The notes: generated by a model not told the origin, from the sequence alone. Shown: positions 49,051 through 57,543, counted from the first letter of the stretch. The stretch: DNA of 64,000 bases from Comamonadaceae bacterium (GCA_027484575.1 JAIXSQ010000007.1:186001-250000), one strand, 5' to 3'. Program-made: numbers and translations.

Positions 49051-50169
49051 ATGAAGACACTGCGAGCCGCTGCCGCCGCCCTGGCGCTGGCCGCCGCCAT
49101 CCCGCTGGCCCACGCCGCCCAGGTCGTGGTCGGCCAGGTCGCCCCGCTCACCGGCCGCGAATCCGCGGCCGGGCGCGCCTACGCAGCCGGGATGCAGCTG
49201 TATTTCAACGCCGTCAGCGGCAGCGCCGCCGCCGGCGGCCACAGCTTCAAGCTGGTGAGCCGCGACGACGGCGGCCGCGCCGAGGACACGGTGGGCGCCA
49301 CGCGCAGCCTGCTGGCCGAGGACAAGCCGCTGGTGCTGGCCGGCTACTTCGGCAACCGCAACGTGGCCGACCTCGTGCAGTCGGGCGTGCTCGAGAAGGA
49401 ACGCATCGCGCTGGTCGGCTACCGGCTGGCCGAGATCCGGCCCGAGACGCCCTGGGTCTACAACGTGCGCGCCGGCCTGCGGCAGGAGGTGGACAAGCTG
49501 ACCGAGCACCTGGCCACCATCGGCATCACCCGCCTGGGGCTGGTGTACGAGGACGGCCCGGGCGCCGCCGCGCTGCTGGCCGCGGCCGACGAGTCGGCCG
49601 CCAGGGCCAAGGCGCGGGTGCTGGCCAAGGCGCCCTACGCGGCCGGCGGCAACAACGTCACCGCCGCGGTGGACGCCATGCTCAAGGCATCGCCGCAGGC
49701 CGTGATCCTGGTGGCCACCGGCGGCGCGGCCGCCGCCTTCATCGAGCAGTACCGCACCGCCGGCGGCGCGGCCCAGCTGTTCGCGCAGTCGGGCGCCGAC
49801 ATCGAGCAGATGTCGCGGCAGCTGTCGGAGGAGCAGATGCAGGGCGTGGCCATCGCCCAGGTCGTGCCCAACCCCTACCGCATCACCGTGCCCGTGGCCA
49901 AGGAACTGGCCGACATGGCCCGCGCCGCCAAGCTGGAGCAGCCGGTGAGCTACGCCCTGATGGAGGGCTTCCTCACCGCCAAGGTGATCGTCGAGGCCGC
50001 CCGCCGCCAGGGCGCGCGGCCCACGCGCGAAGGCATGGCCGCCGCGCTGGACGGAATGGAGCGCTGGGACGCGGGCGGCTTCCTGGTGAGCTTCCGGCCC
50101 GGCGTGCGCACCGGCTCGCGCTACGTCGAGCTCTCCATCGTCAGCGCCAGCGGCCGCATCCGCCAGTGA
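49051..50169 (+). CDS. ABC transporter substrate-binding protein (branched-chain amino acid type)
   Basis: 372 residues. Signal peptide about 1-22 (AAAAALALAAAIPLAHA), then a type I periplasmic-binding fold: VVVGQVAPLTGRESAAGR, LVSRDDGGRAEDTVGATRSL, LGLVYEDGPGAAALLAAADE. These are LivJ-like features, so the ligand is probably an amino acid or aromatic/carboxylic compound. AGAGGAGG lies 6 nt before ATG 49051. No membrane or ATPase component is near it in this window, so it is an orphan binding protein. Confidence 0.88.
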   Translation: MKTLRAAAAALALAAAIPLAHAAQVVVGQVAPLTGRESAAGRAYAAGMQLYFNAVSGSAAAGGHSFKLVSRDDGGRAEDTVGATRSLLAEDKPLVLAGYFGNRNVADLVQSGVLEKERIALVGYRLAEIRPETPWVYNVRAGLRQEVDKLTEHLATIGITRLGLVYEDGPGAAALLAAADESAARAKARVLAKAPYAAGGNNVTAAVDAMLKASPQAVILVATGGAAAAFIEQYRTAGGAAQLFAQSGADIEQMSRQLSEEQMQGVAIAQVVPNPYRITVPVAKELADMARAAKLEQPVSYALMEGFLTAKVIVEAARRQGARPTREGMAAALDGMERWDAGGFLVSFRPGVRTGSRYVELSIVSASGRIRQ

Positions 50170-50261
50170 GCTGATCCGCGCCCCGGCGCGTCGGCGGTGG
50201 ACGACAGCCGCCGGGGCCCGGGGCCGACCCGCGCGGCGCGCGCGCCTGCCCAGCATCGGGC

Positions 50262-50918
50262 ATGGACCCGACCGCACCCGACGCCGCCGCTGCCGCCCGT
50301 GCCGGCCCCCGCCATTTCTCGATGCTGCGGGGCTTCCACCTCGCCGACTTCTTCACCCTGGGCAACGCGGCCTGCGGCGTGGGCGCCATCTTCCTGGCGA
50401 TGCTGCACCTGGCCAGCGGCGACCTCGGGCACCTGTACGCCGCCGCCGCCCTGGCGCCGGCGGCGCTCGCCTTCGACGTGCTGGACGGCCGCATCGCCCG
50501 CGCCCGCCACCAGCACTCCCCGCTCGGGCGCGAGCTGGACTCGCTCTCGGACGTGATCTCCTTCGGCATGGCGCCGGCCGCCCTGGCCTTCGCCGCCGGC
50601 GCCCAGGGGGGCTGGGACGTGGCCGCCCTGGTGTTCTTCGTCTGCTGCGGCGTCAGCCGCCTGGCCCGCTACAACGTCACTGCCGACGCGATGGCCGGCC
50701 CCGGCGGCAAGGTCACGCACTTCGAGGGCACGCCCATCCCCACCAGCGTGGTGCTCACCGGCGTGATCGCGCTGGCCGCCTGGCAGGGCCGCATCGGCGA
50801 TGCCCTGTGGGGCGGCGCGCTCACGCTGGGTCCCTGGACGCTGCATCCGCTGGTGCTGCTGTTCGTGCTGTCGGGCAGCGCCATGGTCAGCAAGACCCTG
50901 CGCATCCCCAAGCCCTGA
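50262..50918 (+). CDS. pssA: CDP-diacylglycerol--serine O-phosphatidyltransferase
   Basis: Makes phosphatidylserine from CDP-diacylglycerol and serine, leading to phosphatidylethanolamine. The CDP-alcohol phosphotransferase signature is complete: FDVLDGRIARARHQHSPLG followed by RELDSLSD. 218 residues with about six membrane segments, the membrane-type (Bacillus-like) synthase. HFSMLRGFHLADFFTLGNAA matches the usual N terminus. CdsA, its substrate supplier, is at 14531. Confidence 0.92.
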   Translation: MDPTAPDAAAAARAGPRHFSMLRGFHLADFFTLGNAACGVGAIFLAMLHLASGDLGHLYAAAALAPAALAFDVLDGRIARARHQHSPLGRELDSLSDVISFGMAPAALAFAAGAQGGWDVAALVFFVCCGVSRLARYNVTADAMAGPGGKVTHFEGTPIPTSVVLTGVIALAAWQGRIGDALWGGALTLGPWTLHPLVLLFVLSGSAMVSKTLRIPKP

Positions 50919-51084
50919 GGCAGGCGGGCGCATGCTGAGCCTCGCGCTGCCTCGGCCGTTCCCCTGGACGCAGGGCCCGTTCGGGCCAGTGCCTGACCCG
51001 ACGGGGCCAAGCGCGGCCTGCCATGGCCCGTCCGGTGCGGCGGCGGCCGGAACAATCGCACGGACACCCGAACAACCCTCCCCG

Positions 51085-51891
51085 ATGCACGACCGCCTCT
51101 CCTGGGCCCAGGCCGCCTGCGCACGCGTCATGCGACCGATCGTGCGGCTGGCCCTCGGCCTGGGCCTCAAGCACCCGCAGCTCGAGACCCTGCTGCGCGA
51201 CCTGCTGCTCGAGGAAGCCACCCGCCTGTGGCGCCGCCAGGGCGTGCCCGCGCCGAACATCAGCCAGCTGGCCGTCACCACCGGCCTGAACCGCAAGGAC
51301 GTCACCGCCCGCGTGCGGCGGCCGCCCGACCCGCTGCCGCGCACCGAGCAGTCGGCCGCGGCCAAGACTTTCACCCGCTGGCTGCAGCTGGCCGGGGACG
51401 ATCCCGCGCTGCTGCGGCTGCCGGTCGTCGCCTCCGACCAGGGGCTGTCGTTCGAGGACGTGGCCCGCGAGGCCAGCCGCGGCGACGTGCACCACCGGGC
51501 CGTGCTCGACGAGCTGATGCGGCTGGGCATGGTCAGCCGCGTCGACGCCCAGACGGTGACGCTGGCGGCCGAAGGCTTCGTGCCGGCCGCGGACCTGCAG
51601 GGCACCCTGGCCTTCCTGGGCGACAACCTGCGCGACCATGCGGCGGCCGCCGTGTCGAACGCGCTGGCCGAAGGCCCGCCGCTGCTGGAACGCGCGGTGT
51701 TCGCCGACGGCCTGGTCGAGGCCGACTGCGCCGCGGCCCACCAGCTGATGCGCCAGCGCTGGGCCAGCCTGCACCACGAACTGGTCGCGCTGCTGGGCGA
51801 GGCCGTGGCACGCAACGGCGGCGGGGGTCCGCGGCGCCTGCGGGTGGGCGTGTACCTGTACCACGGCGACCGCGAGGGACCCGACGCATGA
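51085..51891 (+). CDS. DUF6502 family protein (putative DNA-binding)
   Basis: 268 residues, no signal peptide. An N-terminal helical part is followed by a helix-turn-helix-like segment NISQLAVTTGLNRKDVTARV (about residues 58-78), suggesting DNA binding. The middle (FTRWLQLAGDD..LRLPVVASD) is typical of DUF6502. The start ATG 51085 is chosen because upstream sequence is unconserved and overlaps the pssA end. It comes 31 bp before the DUF5666 lipoprotein gene; the two are often found together, so a shared role is likely but unknown. Confidence 0.75.
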   Translation: MHDRLSWAQAACARVMRPIVRLALGLGLKHPQLETLLRDLLLEEATRLWRRQGVPAPNISQLAVTTGLNRKDVTARVRRPPDPLPRTEQSAAAKTFTRWLQLAGDDPALLRLPVVASDQGLSFEDVAREASRGDVHHRAVLDELMRLGMVSRVDAQTVTLAAEGFVPAADLQGTLAFLGDNLRDHAAAAVSNALAEGPPLLERAVFADGLVEADCAAAHQLMRQRWASLHHELVALLGEAVARNGGGGPRRLRVGVYLYHGDREGPDA

Positions 51892-51922
51892 CGGGGCGGC
51901 GCGCCGGCAGGGGAGCGCGCCG

Positions 51923-53149
51923 ATGAGACGGCGCGCCTGGCTGCAGGCGGGCCTGCTGCCCTGGCTGCTGCCGGTCGCCGGCTGCGGTGGCGGGGGCGGG
52001 CCCACGGCCGGCATCGGCTCGGGCGGCACGGGCATCGACCCCGGGGGCATCGGCTCGGGCGGCACCGGCGTGGTCGCGACCGCCGGCTTCGGCCCGGTCA
52101 GCGGCTTCGGCAGCATCGTGGTCAACGGGGTGCGCTTCGAGATCGACGACGCCCGGCTGCTGCTGGAGGACGTGGACCTGCTGCGCTTGGGCGTGACGGT
52201 GCAGGTCGACGGCAGCCTGGCCGCCTCGGGCACGGACGGCGTGGCGCGCACCGTGCGCTCGGCGGCGGAGCTGCGCGGGCCGGTGCAGTCGGCCGACGCG
52301 GCCCGTGGCCTGTTCGGGGTCCTGGGCCAGCAGGTGCTGGCCGACGCCGGCACGGTGTACGGGGGTGGCCTGCGGGGCCCCACCGACGTGCACGCGGGCG
52401 GCGTGGTCCAGGTGCACGGCCTGCCCGGCCCCGGTGGCGTGCTGCGCGCCACCCGCATCGAGCGCGCCGCGCTGGCCGGCGTGGTGCTGGCCGGCGTGGC
52501 CACCGACCTGCGCGTGGCCGGTGGTGGCGGCAGCCTGCGCATCGGTGCCCAGCCGGTGCGCTGGGCCGCCGGCGCGCTGGCGGCGCCCCTGCAGGCCGGG
52601 CAGCTGGTGCGGGTGCGCGCCGCCTCGGCCGCCGGCGAACTGCAGGCGACCCGCATCGAGCCCTGGACCGCCGGCGTCGCCGTCGGCACCCCGCCCGAGG
52701 GCACGCAGCTGACCCTGGCCGGCCTGCTGGTGGCCGGTCCGGCGGGCACGCTGCAGCTGCAGGGCTGGACGCTGCTGCTCGACCGGGCGCAGGTCAGCGG
52801 CGGGCCCAGCCGCGCCGTGGTTGCCGGCGCGGCCGTGGAGGTGCGCGGCACGGTGGCCGGCACGGCGCTGCGGGTGGACCGGGTGCGGCTGCGCGACGAC
52901 GAGGACGGGCTGGCGGCCCCCGGCGGGCCGGCGGGCGCCGTGGCGGCCCGCTACACGGCCACCGGCCCCGTGGGCGCGCTGCGCAGCGCCGCGGACTTCC
53001 GCGTGCGGGGGCAGGACGTGGATGCACGGGCGGCAGTGTTCGCCGGCGGCACGGCAGCGGACCTGGCCAACGGCCGACAGGTGCTGGTGGAAGGCGACCG
53101 CGTCGAGGACGACGTGCTGGTCGCCGCGCGGGTCACGCTGCTGCCCTGA
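51923..53149 (+). CDS. DUF5666 lipoprotein
   Basis: 408 residues. Signal with lipobox VAGC at about residue 21 (Cys lipidation), then a Gly-rich linker with two GIGSGGTG repeats (about 30-50). The rest consists of repeated beta-rich OB-like units of the DUF5666 type, each with a GxVxVxGxV-like pattern (for example FGSIVVNGVRFEIDD, LRGPVQSADAARGLFGVLGQ). Probably anchored in the outer membrane or periplasm. No enzymatic motif. Partner of the DUF6502 gene. Confidence 0.78.
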   Translation: MRRRAWLQAGLLPWLLPVAGCGGGGGPTAGIGSGGTGIDPGGIGSGGTGVVATAGFGPVSGFGSIVVNGVRFEIDDARLLLEDVDLLRLGVTVQVDGSLAASGTDGVARTVRSAAELRGPVQSADAARGLFGVLGQQVLADAGTVYGGGLRGPTDVHAGGVVQVHGLPGPGGVLRATRIERAALAGVVLAGVATDLRVAGGGGSLRIGAQPVRWAAGALAAPLQAGQLVRVRAASAAGELQATRIEPWTAGVAVGTPPEGTQLTLAGLLVAGPAGTLQLQGWTLLLDRAQVSGGPSRAVVAGAAVEVRGTVAGTALRVDRVRLRDDEDGLAAPGGPAGAVAARYTATGPVGALRSAADFRVRGQDVDARAAVFAGGTAADLANGRQVLVEGDRVEDDVLVAARVTLLP

Positions 53150-53174
53150 GGCGGCCGCAGCGCCGCGGCCTCAG
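53146..53174. terminator. Inverted repeat spanning both stop codons of a convergent pair
   Basis: CTGAGGC (53146-53152) and GCCTCAG (53168-53174) pair perfectly. The left arm holds the TGA stop of the DUF5666 gene and the right arm the TGA stop of the minus-strand gene. The inner part is GC-rich with mismatches. Confidence 0.4.
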
Positions 53175-53818
53175 CGGCCCGGCCCGCCCTCGGAGGCCTG
53201 GAAGCCCGGCCGCGTGGGCTCGAAGTCGGGCTGCATCTCGCCGTTGATGGCGGCATCGCGGATCGCGAACAGCGCCTTCAGGTCGTCCTCCAGCGCCTGC
53301 GGATCGTCCGACGGCTCCTCGGCAAGGGCAGCGGGCCGCATCGGCGCCATGGCCGCGGCCGGCGCCGCCACGGGCGCGGCCGCCGACCACCGGCCGGCCT
53401 CGGGCAGGGCACCGCCGGTGTTGGCGTTGATGCCCTCGAACTGCCAGGAGATGCTGAGCAGCCAGTCCCAGGCGCGCGGCTCGAACTTCTCGACCTCGGC
53501 CATGAAGCTGCTCTGGAACGCGGGGATGTAGGTCAGCAGGCTGGACTGGCCCTGGCGCACCACCAGCTGCACGTGGATGCTGCCCTTGCGGCGGGCGCCG
53601 ACCGCCGGGAGGATGCGGCACTCGATCCAGTCGGACGGCACCGCGTGCCGCCGCATGGACTCGCGCAGCACCAGGCTCACCAGCTCGCGCCGGGTCGCGT
53701 CGCGCTCGGCCGCCTCGTCGGCGTCGTCGCTGGGCTCGAACCCGGTGGGAGGCAGCGAGGCGGGGCCGGTCGAGGCCTTGCCCCCGTCCTGCTTGAAGAT
53801 CCTGTTGAGCAGACCCAT
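53171..53818 (-). CDS. Conserved hypothetical protein
   Basis: 215 residues, not recognised. An N terminus MGLLNRIFKQ, a charged linker, then a folded central part (about 55-140: LVSLVLRESMRRHAVPSDWI, RKGSIHVQLVVRQGQSSLLT, WDWLLSISWQFEG), then an Ala/Pro-rich linker and an acidic C-terminal helix (DDPQALEDDLKALFAIRDAA). No signal peptide or membrane segment. I use ATG 53818; an earlier in-frame start at 53854 adds 12 unlikely residues. Single gene convergent with the DUF5666 gene. Confidence 0.65.
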   Translation of the reverse strand: MGLLNRIFKQDGGKASTGPASLPPTGFEPSDDADEAAERDATRRELVSLVLRESMRRHAVPSDWIECRILPAVGARRKGSIHVQLVVRQGQSSLLTYIPAFQSSFMAEVEKFEPRAWDWLLSISWQFEGINANTGGALPEAGRWSAAAPVAAPAAAMAPMRPAALAEEPSDDPQALEDDLKALFAIRDAAINGEMQPDFEPTRPGFQASEGGPGR

Positions 53819-53875
53819 GCGGGGATTATGGCCGCGCGGGCGGTGGCACGCCAACGCGGCGCCGCGCGCCCCCGG

Positions 53876-54199
53876 TTACTCGAGGAAGGCGGTGGTCAGG
53901 CGCACGGCGATGGTGTAGCCGCCCGGGCAGGGCTCGCAGCGCACCACCACCGCCTGGCAGCGCAGGGGGAAGCTGTGGCCATCCAGCAGGTAGTCGACCG
54001 TGACCTCCACCGGCTCGCCGGGCGCGTGCGCCCGCCGCGCGACGAACGACAGCCCGCTGACGCTGATGTCGCGCGTGACGCCGCCCTCGGCCCCGCTGCC
54101 CACGGCCACCGGCAGCTCCATGTCGAAACGCTCCGCGCCGCGCTGCTCCTCGCGCCGGCGCAGCGGCACCACCACTCTCGTCGGATCCACCGTACCCAT
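53876..54199 (-). CDS. Single-domain PilZ protein 1
   Basis: 107 residues. An Arg-rich segment (PLRRREEQRGAERF) followed by RDISVSGLSFVA matches the RxxxR and (D/N)xSxxG motifs of PilZ c-di-GMP receptors. The domain makes up the whole protein, so it probably acts by binding a partner. The start ATG 54199 is preferred to an upstream start at 54283. A second, different PilZ protein is encoded 87 bp upstream. Confidence 0.78.
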   Translation of the reverse strand: MGTVDPTRVVVPLRRREEQRGAERFDMELPVAVGSGAEGGVTRDISVSGLSFVARRAHAPGEPVEVTVDYLLDGHSFPLRCQAVVVRCEPCPGGYTIAVRLTTAFLE

Positions 54200-54286
54200 G
54201 CCAAGCTCCCGCGGACTTGCCGCCCTGCCCTTCCACGCTAGGTGTGCCCACGGCCGCGCCGGCGTCGGCGGCGGCCGATGCACGCG

Positions 54287-54598
54287 TCAGCCGGTGCCGC
54301 CTTCCTGCGGCTCCAGGTCCGCGAACAGGGGCTCGTCGAGCGCGACCGCCACGTTCCAGCTCGTGCCGTGCCGCTCGACCCGCACCACCTTCCCCCGGCA
54401 CGGCACGCCGTGCCCGCGCCCATCGAGCTCGTACTGCAGCTCCAGCGCGACCTGCGCCCCCACCGCCGGCGGCTGCGTGGTCTCCAGCAGCACCCCCGTG
54501 GCGCTGAGGTCGTGGCAGGCGCATGGCTGCCCGTCCATGGTGACCGGCAGCGCCAGCCCGAAGCGTTGCGCCGATCGCGGCCGCATCGTCACGTCCAT
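54287..54598 (-). CDS. Single-domain PilZ protein 2
   Basis: 103 residues. RPRSAQRFGLALPV and CHDLSATGVLLE fit PilZ, although the first Arg motif is weaker than in the neighbouring PilZ protein (RSAQRF rather than RRREEQR). It contains two cysteines before the second motif (QPCACHDLS). The start ATG 54598 was chosen over 54721. It is probably co-transcribed with PilZ protein 1; the two are only distantly alike, so the pair is not a recent duplication. Confidence 0.75.
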   Translation of the reverse strand: MDVTMRPRSAQRFGLALPVTMDGQPCACHDLSATGVLLETTQPPAVGAQVALELQYELDGRGHGVPCRGKVVRVERHGTSWNVAVALDEPLFADLEPQEGGTG

Positions 54599-54716
54599 CG
54601 CGTGTGTCTCCCTGTGTGCCGGGGTGTTCCCGTGCAGCCACCAGCGTAGGCAGGCACGCTGGCGCGGCCGTGTAGGACCGCGGCGTGACAAGACGTGGGA
54701 TGCGTGACGAGATGCG

Positions 54717-54735
54717 ACCATGCCGGCCGCATGGT
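54717..54735 (-). terminator. Hairpin after the DUF2721 gene
   Basis: ACCATGC and GCATGGT pair perfectly (7 bp, 5-nt loop) 2 nt past the DUF2721 stop at 54738. No U tract. The rest of the 139-bp gap to PilZ protein 2 shows no other clear feature. Confidence 0.4.
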
Positions 54736-54737
54736 GC

Positions 54738-55178
54738 TCAGTGGACCTGCCAGTCCAGGATGCGCGTGGCGACCCAGGTCTCCGCCAGGAAGCACACCAG
54801 CGCGGCCAGGAAGCAGGCCACCCCCAGCAGGAAGCTGCCGCTGGCGGCCAGCCCGGTGCGGCTGGCCTCGGTGGTCTCGCCCAGGAACAGCACGATGATG
54901 GTCAGGCCGATCAGCAGCGCGCAGCAGGTCAGCAGCGCGATGCTGCCGTTGGCCAGCCGGCCGCGCCGGCGCAGCTGCGCCAGTTCGACGATGGCACGCT
55001 GGCGGAACTGCGGGTCGGTGCTGGCCGAGGCCTGCGACTCCACCACCCGCGCGCGGTCGATGATGCGGGCCAGCCGCCCGGCCACCGCGCCGATCATCCC
55101 GGAGACGGCAGTGAGCAGGAACACGGGGGCGACCGACAGCTGGATCGCGTGGGTGATGGTGCCGGGATCGAGGGCCAT
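54738..55178 (-). CDS. DUF2721 membrane protein
   Basis: 146 residues of the DUF2721 family, function unknown. One hydrophobic segment near the N terminus (about 13-35, SVAPVFLLTAVSGMIGAVAG), a charged helical loop with RLARIIDRARVVE and ELAQLRRRGRLAN, then two membrane helices (about 78-135). It precedes the PilZ genes on the same strand, so it may be co-expressed with them. Confidence 0.82.
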   Translation of the reverse strand: MALDPGTITHAIQLSVAPVFLLTAVSGMIGAVAGRLARIIDRARVVESQASASTDPQFRQRAIVELAQLRRRGRLANGSIALLTCCALLIGLTIIVLFLGETTEASRTGLAASGSFLLGVACFLAALVCFLAETWVATRILDWQVH

Positions 55179-55214
55179 GCGGCCGAGCTTACCGCCTGCC
55201 CGCCGCGCAGCCGG

Positions 55215-55652
55215 TCAGCCCAGGTGCCCGCGCGCCCACTGCACCACGTCCTGCGCCCGCGTCAGCGCGCCGGCCTGGCGCGCGAGCTCGCGGCCCCCGC
55301 GGAACAGCGCCAGCGTCGGAATGCTGCGGATGCCCAGCTGCGCGGCGAGCGCCGGCGCCTGCTCCGTGTCCAGCTTGGCCACCCGCACCTGCGGCTCGAG
55401 CAGGACCGCCGCCTGCGCGTAGGCCGGGGCCATCAGGCGGCACGGCCCGCACCAGGGCGCCCAGAAATCCACCAGCAGCGGCAGCCCGCCGCGGGTGCGT
55501 TCGCGCTCGAAGCCGGCCGCATCGAGCACCACGGGCTGGCCGGTGAACAGCGGCTGGTGGCAGCGGCCGCAGTCAGGGGCGCGGCCCAGGTCGGCGGCAG
55601 CGACGCGGTTGATGGCGCGGCAGGCCGGGCAGATGACGTGCGCAGTGTCCAT
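55215..55652 (-). CDS. trxC: Thioredoxin 2
   Basis: 145-residue zinc-containing thioredoxin. The N-terminal zinc finger has Cys8-x-x-Cys11 (ICPACRA) and Cys28-x-x-Cys31 (DCGRCHQPL). The redox site is Cys68-Gly-Pro-Cys71 in VDFWAPWCGPCRLM, followed by the cis-Pro of IRSIPTLALFRGG. Cytosolic reductant, often induced by oxidative stress. The start ATG 55652 follows from the zinc-finger position; the frame upstream to 55880 is not coding. Confidence 0.93.
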   Translation of the reverse strand: MDTAHVICPACRAINRVAAADLGRAPDCGRCHQPLFTGQPVVLDAAGFERERTRGGLPLLVDFWAPWCGPCRLMAPAYAQAAVLLEPQVRVAKLDTEQAPALAAQLGIRSIPTLALFRGGRELARQAGALTRAQDVVQWARGHLG

Positions 55653-55906
55653 GCCGCGCAGATGCGGACGGCCGCCGCGGCTGCAAGCGGCTGGCCCGAC
55701 ACCGGCGCGAGATCGGGGCAGACGGCACTCCATGGCCCGTTCGGACCAGCGGCCGCGGGCCTGTGGGAATTTGGTCCATCTGCCGGAGGCCGTCCTCCTA
55801 CATGCACTTGCTCCAAAGCGGCAAGCGGCTGACCTATCCGCCGCCGGACCATGCGATCCGACGTGCAGAGACCGCGTCATCCACGCAATTCACTGGAGGC
55901 TCCCGA

Positions 55907-57067
55907 ATGATGATCAGTACCCTCAGGACCACAGCCCTCGCGGCTGCCGCTGCCATGGCGCTCGTCGCCTGCGGTGGTGGCGGCGACGACGGCGGCGTCG
56001 TGGCCCAGAACCCGACCCCGACCGCTCCGGCCGGCGGTGGCAACCAGACGGGCGCCACCACCGCCACCTGGACGCGCACCGCGCTGGCGGCCAACACCTG
56101 GCACTGGACCGCGACGAACCCCAGCGGTTCGCTGATGGTCGCCACCGCCATTCCCGGCAACGTCTTCCTGTCCCGTGACCAGGGCGCGACCTGGGCCGCT
56201 CCGGCAGCCCTGCCCAGCGCATCCTGGATCTCGGCCGACGTGAGCGACGACGGCCAGACGATCTACGCGCTCGCCTTCAACGGCGGCATGTACCGCAGCC
56301 TCGACGGCGGCACCACCTGGGCCCGCGTCGACACCGCCTTCAACGCCGGCGAGAACCTGGCCTACGAGTCGGTCACCGTCTCCGCCGATGGCACCCGGGT
56401 GGTGGCCGTGGTGATGGGCGGCTCGGTCTACGCCTCCAGCAACGGCCGGGCCGCCACGCCGACCTTCGCCGCCGCCACCCTGGCCGGCGGTGGCGCGCTG
56501 ACCAGCTCCTGGCGTGCCGTCGACAGCGACTCCACCGGCCAGCGCGTCGTGGCCGCCAGCCACGACGGCGACGTCTACGTGTCCACCAACGGCGGCACCA
56601 CGTTCGCGCCGCTGGCGGTGACGGTCGGCGGCGCCGCGGTGCAGAACGGCTGGTACCGCCTGGCCCTCTCGCGCGACGGCAACACCGTGGCCATGGCCGG
56701 CAACGAGCAGTACGGCACGGGCGTCGCCGCGGCCGGCCGCAGCACGGGCCTGTACGTCGGCAACTTCGCGGCCGGCGCCTGGACCTTCGCCCGCGGCAGC
56801 AGCACGGTGGGCAACTACACCCGCGTGACCATCGCCAACAACGGCCTGATCGCCGCCACGCTCTCGGGCGCCGGCGCGACCAACACCGGCAACGGCCAGA
56901 TCCTGCTGTCGACCAACAACGGCACCTCGTTCGCGCCGCTGAACACGCCCACGGGCGACACGGTGTGGCGCTCGATCGCGCTGACCGGCGACGGCAGCCG
57001 TGCGGTCCTGGCGGCCGGCACGTTCTTCGCCACGCCGGGCGGCCTGTACCGCGGCACCCGTCCCTGA
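55907..57067 (+). CDS. BNR/Asp-box repeat lipoprotein
   Basis: 386 residues. Lipobox LVAC with Cys about 22, then a Gly/Asp and Pro-rich linker (about 23-50). The rest is a beta-propeller-like chain with four clear Asp-box motifs (SxDxGxTW type): SRDQGATW, SLDGGTTW, STNGGTTF and STNNGTSF. This fold occurs in sialidases and in Ycf48/YCF-like assembly factors, but no catalytic residues are evident. GGAGG is 8 nt before ATG 55907. A single gene ended by a strong intrinsic terminator, so it is a well-defined transcript of its own. Confidence 0.8.
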   Translation: MMISTLRTTALAAAAAMALVACGGGGDDGGVVAQNPTPTAPAGGGNQTGATTATWTRTALAANTWHWTATNPSGSLMVATAIPGNVFLSRDQGATWAAPAALPSASWISADVSDDGQTIYALAFNGGMYRSLDGGTTWARVDTAFNAGENLAYESVTVSADGTRVVAVVMGGSVYASSNGRAATPTFAAATLAGGGALTSSWRAVDSDSTGQRVVAASHDGDVYVSTNGGTTFAPLAVTVGGAAVQNGWYRLALSRDGNTVAMAGNEQYGTGVAAAGRSTGLYVGNFAAGAWTFARGSSTVGNYTRVTIANNGLIAATLSGAGATNTGNGQILLSTNNGTSFAPLNTPTGDTVWRSIALTGDGSRAVLAAGTFFATPGGLYRGTRP

Positions 57068-57106
57068 GCGAGCCGACACGCTGTCACTCCCAGGGAGGGA
57101 GGCAGG

Positions 57107-57134
57107 AAGCCGGGCCACGAGGCCCGGCTTTTTT
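57107..57134 (+). terminator. Intrinsic terminator of the BNR lipoprotein gene
   Basis: AAGCCGGGCC and GGCCCGGCTT pair perfectly (10 bp, ACGA loop) followed by TTTT, so six Ts in a row including the stem end. It lies 39 nt after the stop. The clearest intrinsic terminator in the window. Confidence 0.9.
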
Positions 57135-57148
57135 CATGGGCGCGCCGC

Positions 57149-57451
57149 TCAGCGCGCCGACACGCGACGCGGCGGCTCGAAGCGGTAGACCGTGTCGTTC
57201 AGGTAGCGCGTGACCTCGTCGACGTCGCCCGCGTCCCAGTCCAGCCGCGCCAGTGCCTGCCACCGCTGCACCTGGGCGCGCAGGCTGCCCCAGTCGCGCG
57301 CCAGGCGCTGCGCGCGCCAGTGCATCTGCGTGGTGTGGCACTCGACGCAGTGGGTCTCGTAGAGCAGCGCGCCACGGCTGGGCGGCGGCACGGCCGTCTG
57401 CGCGGCGGCAGGCCAGGCGGCGAGAGCGAACAGCAGGGGCAGCAGGCGCAT
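57149..57451 (-). CDS. Small mono-haem c-type cytochrome
   Basis: 100 residues. Signal peptide about 1-17 (LLPLLFALAAWPAAA), then one haem-binding motif CVECH at about residues 35-39, preceded by YETH. No second CxxCH. DEVTRYLNDTVYRF near the C terminus matches the C-terminal helix of class I cytochromes c. No methionine is seen in a typical axial position after the haem except TTQMHW close to the motif, so ligation is uncertain. It may carry electrons in the periplasm. The start ATG 57451 is used. Confidence 0.8.
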   Translation of the reverse strand: MRLLPLLFALAAWPAAAQTAVPPPSRGALLYETHCVECHTTQMHWRAQRLARDWGSLRAQVQRWQALARLDWDAGDVDEVTRYLNDTVYRFEPPRRVSAR

Positions 57452-57520
57452 GGCGACGTCCTCCGGGCGACGACCCATGCTAGGCCCGGGCGGACCGCGT
57501 TCATTGACCCGGCGCAAGCC

Positions 57521-57542
57521 GCGGCACCGCCGAAGGTGCCGC
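57521..57542 (-). terminator. Hairpin after the penicillin-binding protein gene
   Basis: GCGGCACC and GGTGCCGC pair perfectly (8 bp, 6-nt loop), 1 nt past the stop codon of the upstream gene. No U tract on the minus strand. Confidence 0.4.
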
Positions 57543-57543
57543 G

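Noticed and set aside
50919..51084. Possible leader or terminator in the pssA-DUF6502 gap
   Set aside because: GGCCC/GGGCC around GUUC makes only a 5-bp stem and there is no U tract; too weak to list.
54227..54297. GC-rich direct-looking repeats in the 5' end of PilZ protein 1 region
   Set aside because: They are codon-level Ala/Arg/Pro runs with no fixed unit or spacing; not a CRISPR array or tandem repeat.
55653..55906. Promoter for the BNR lipoprotein gene
   Set aside because: TTGGTC and TTGCTC are present but no -10 lies at an acceptable distance, so no promoter is called in this 254-bp gap.
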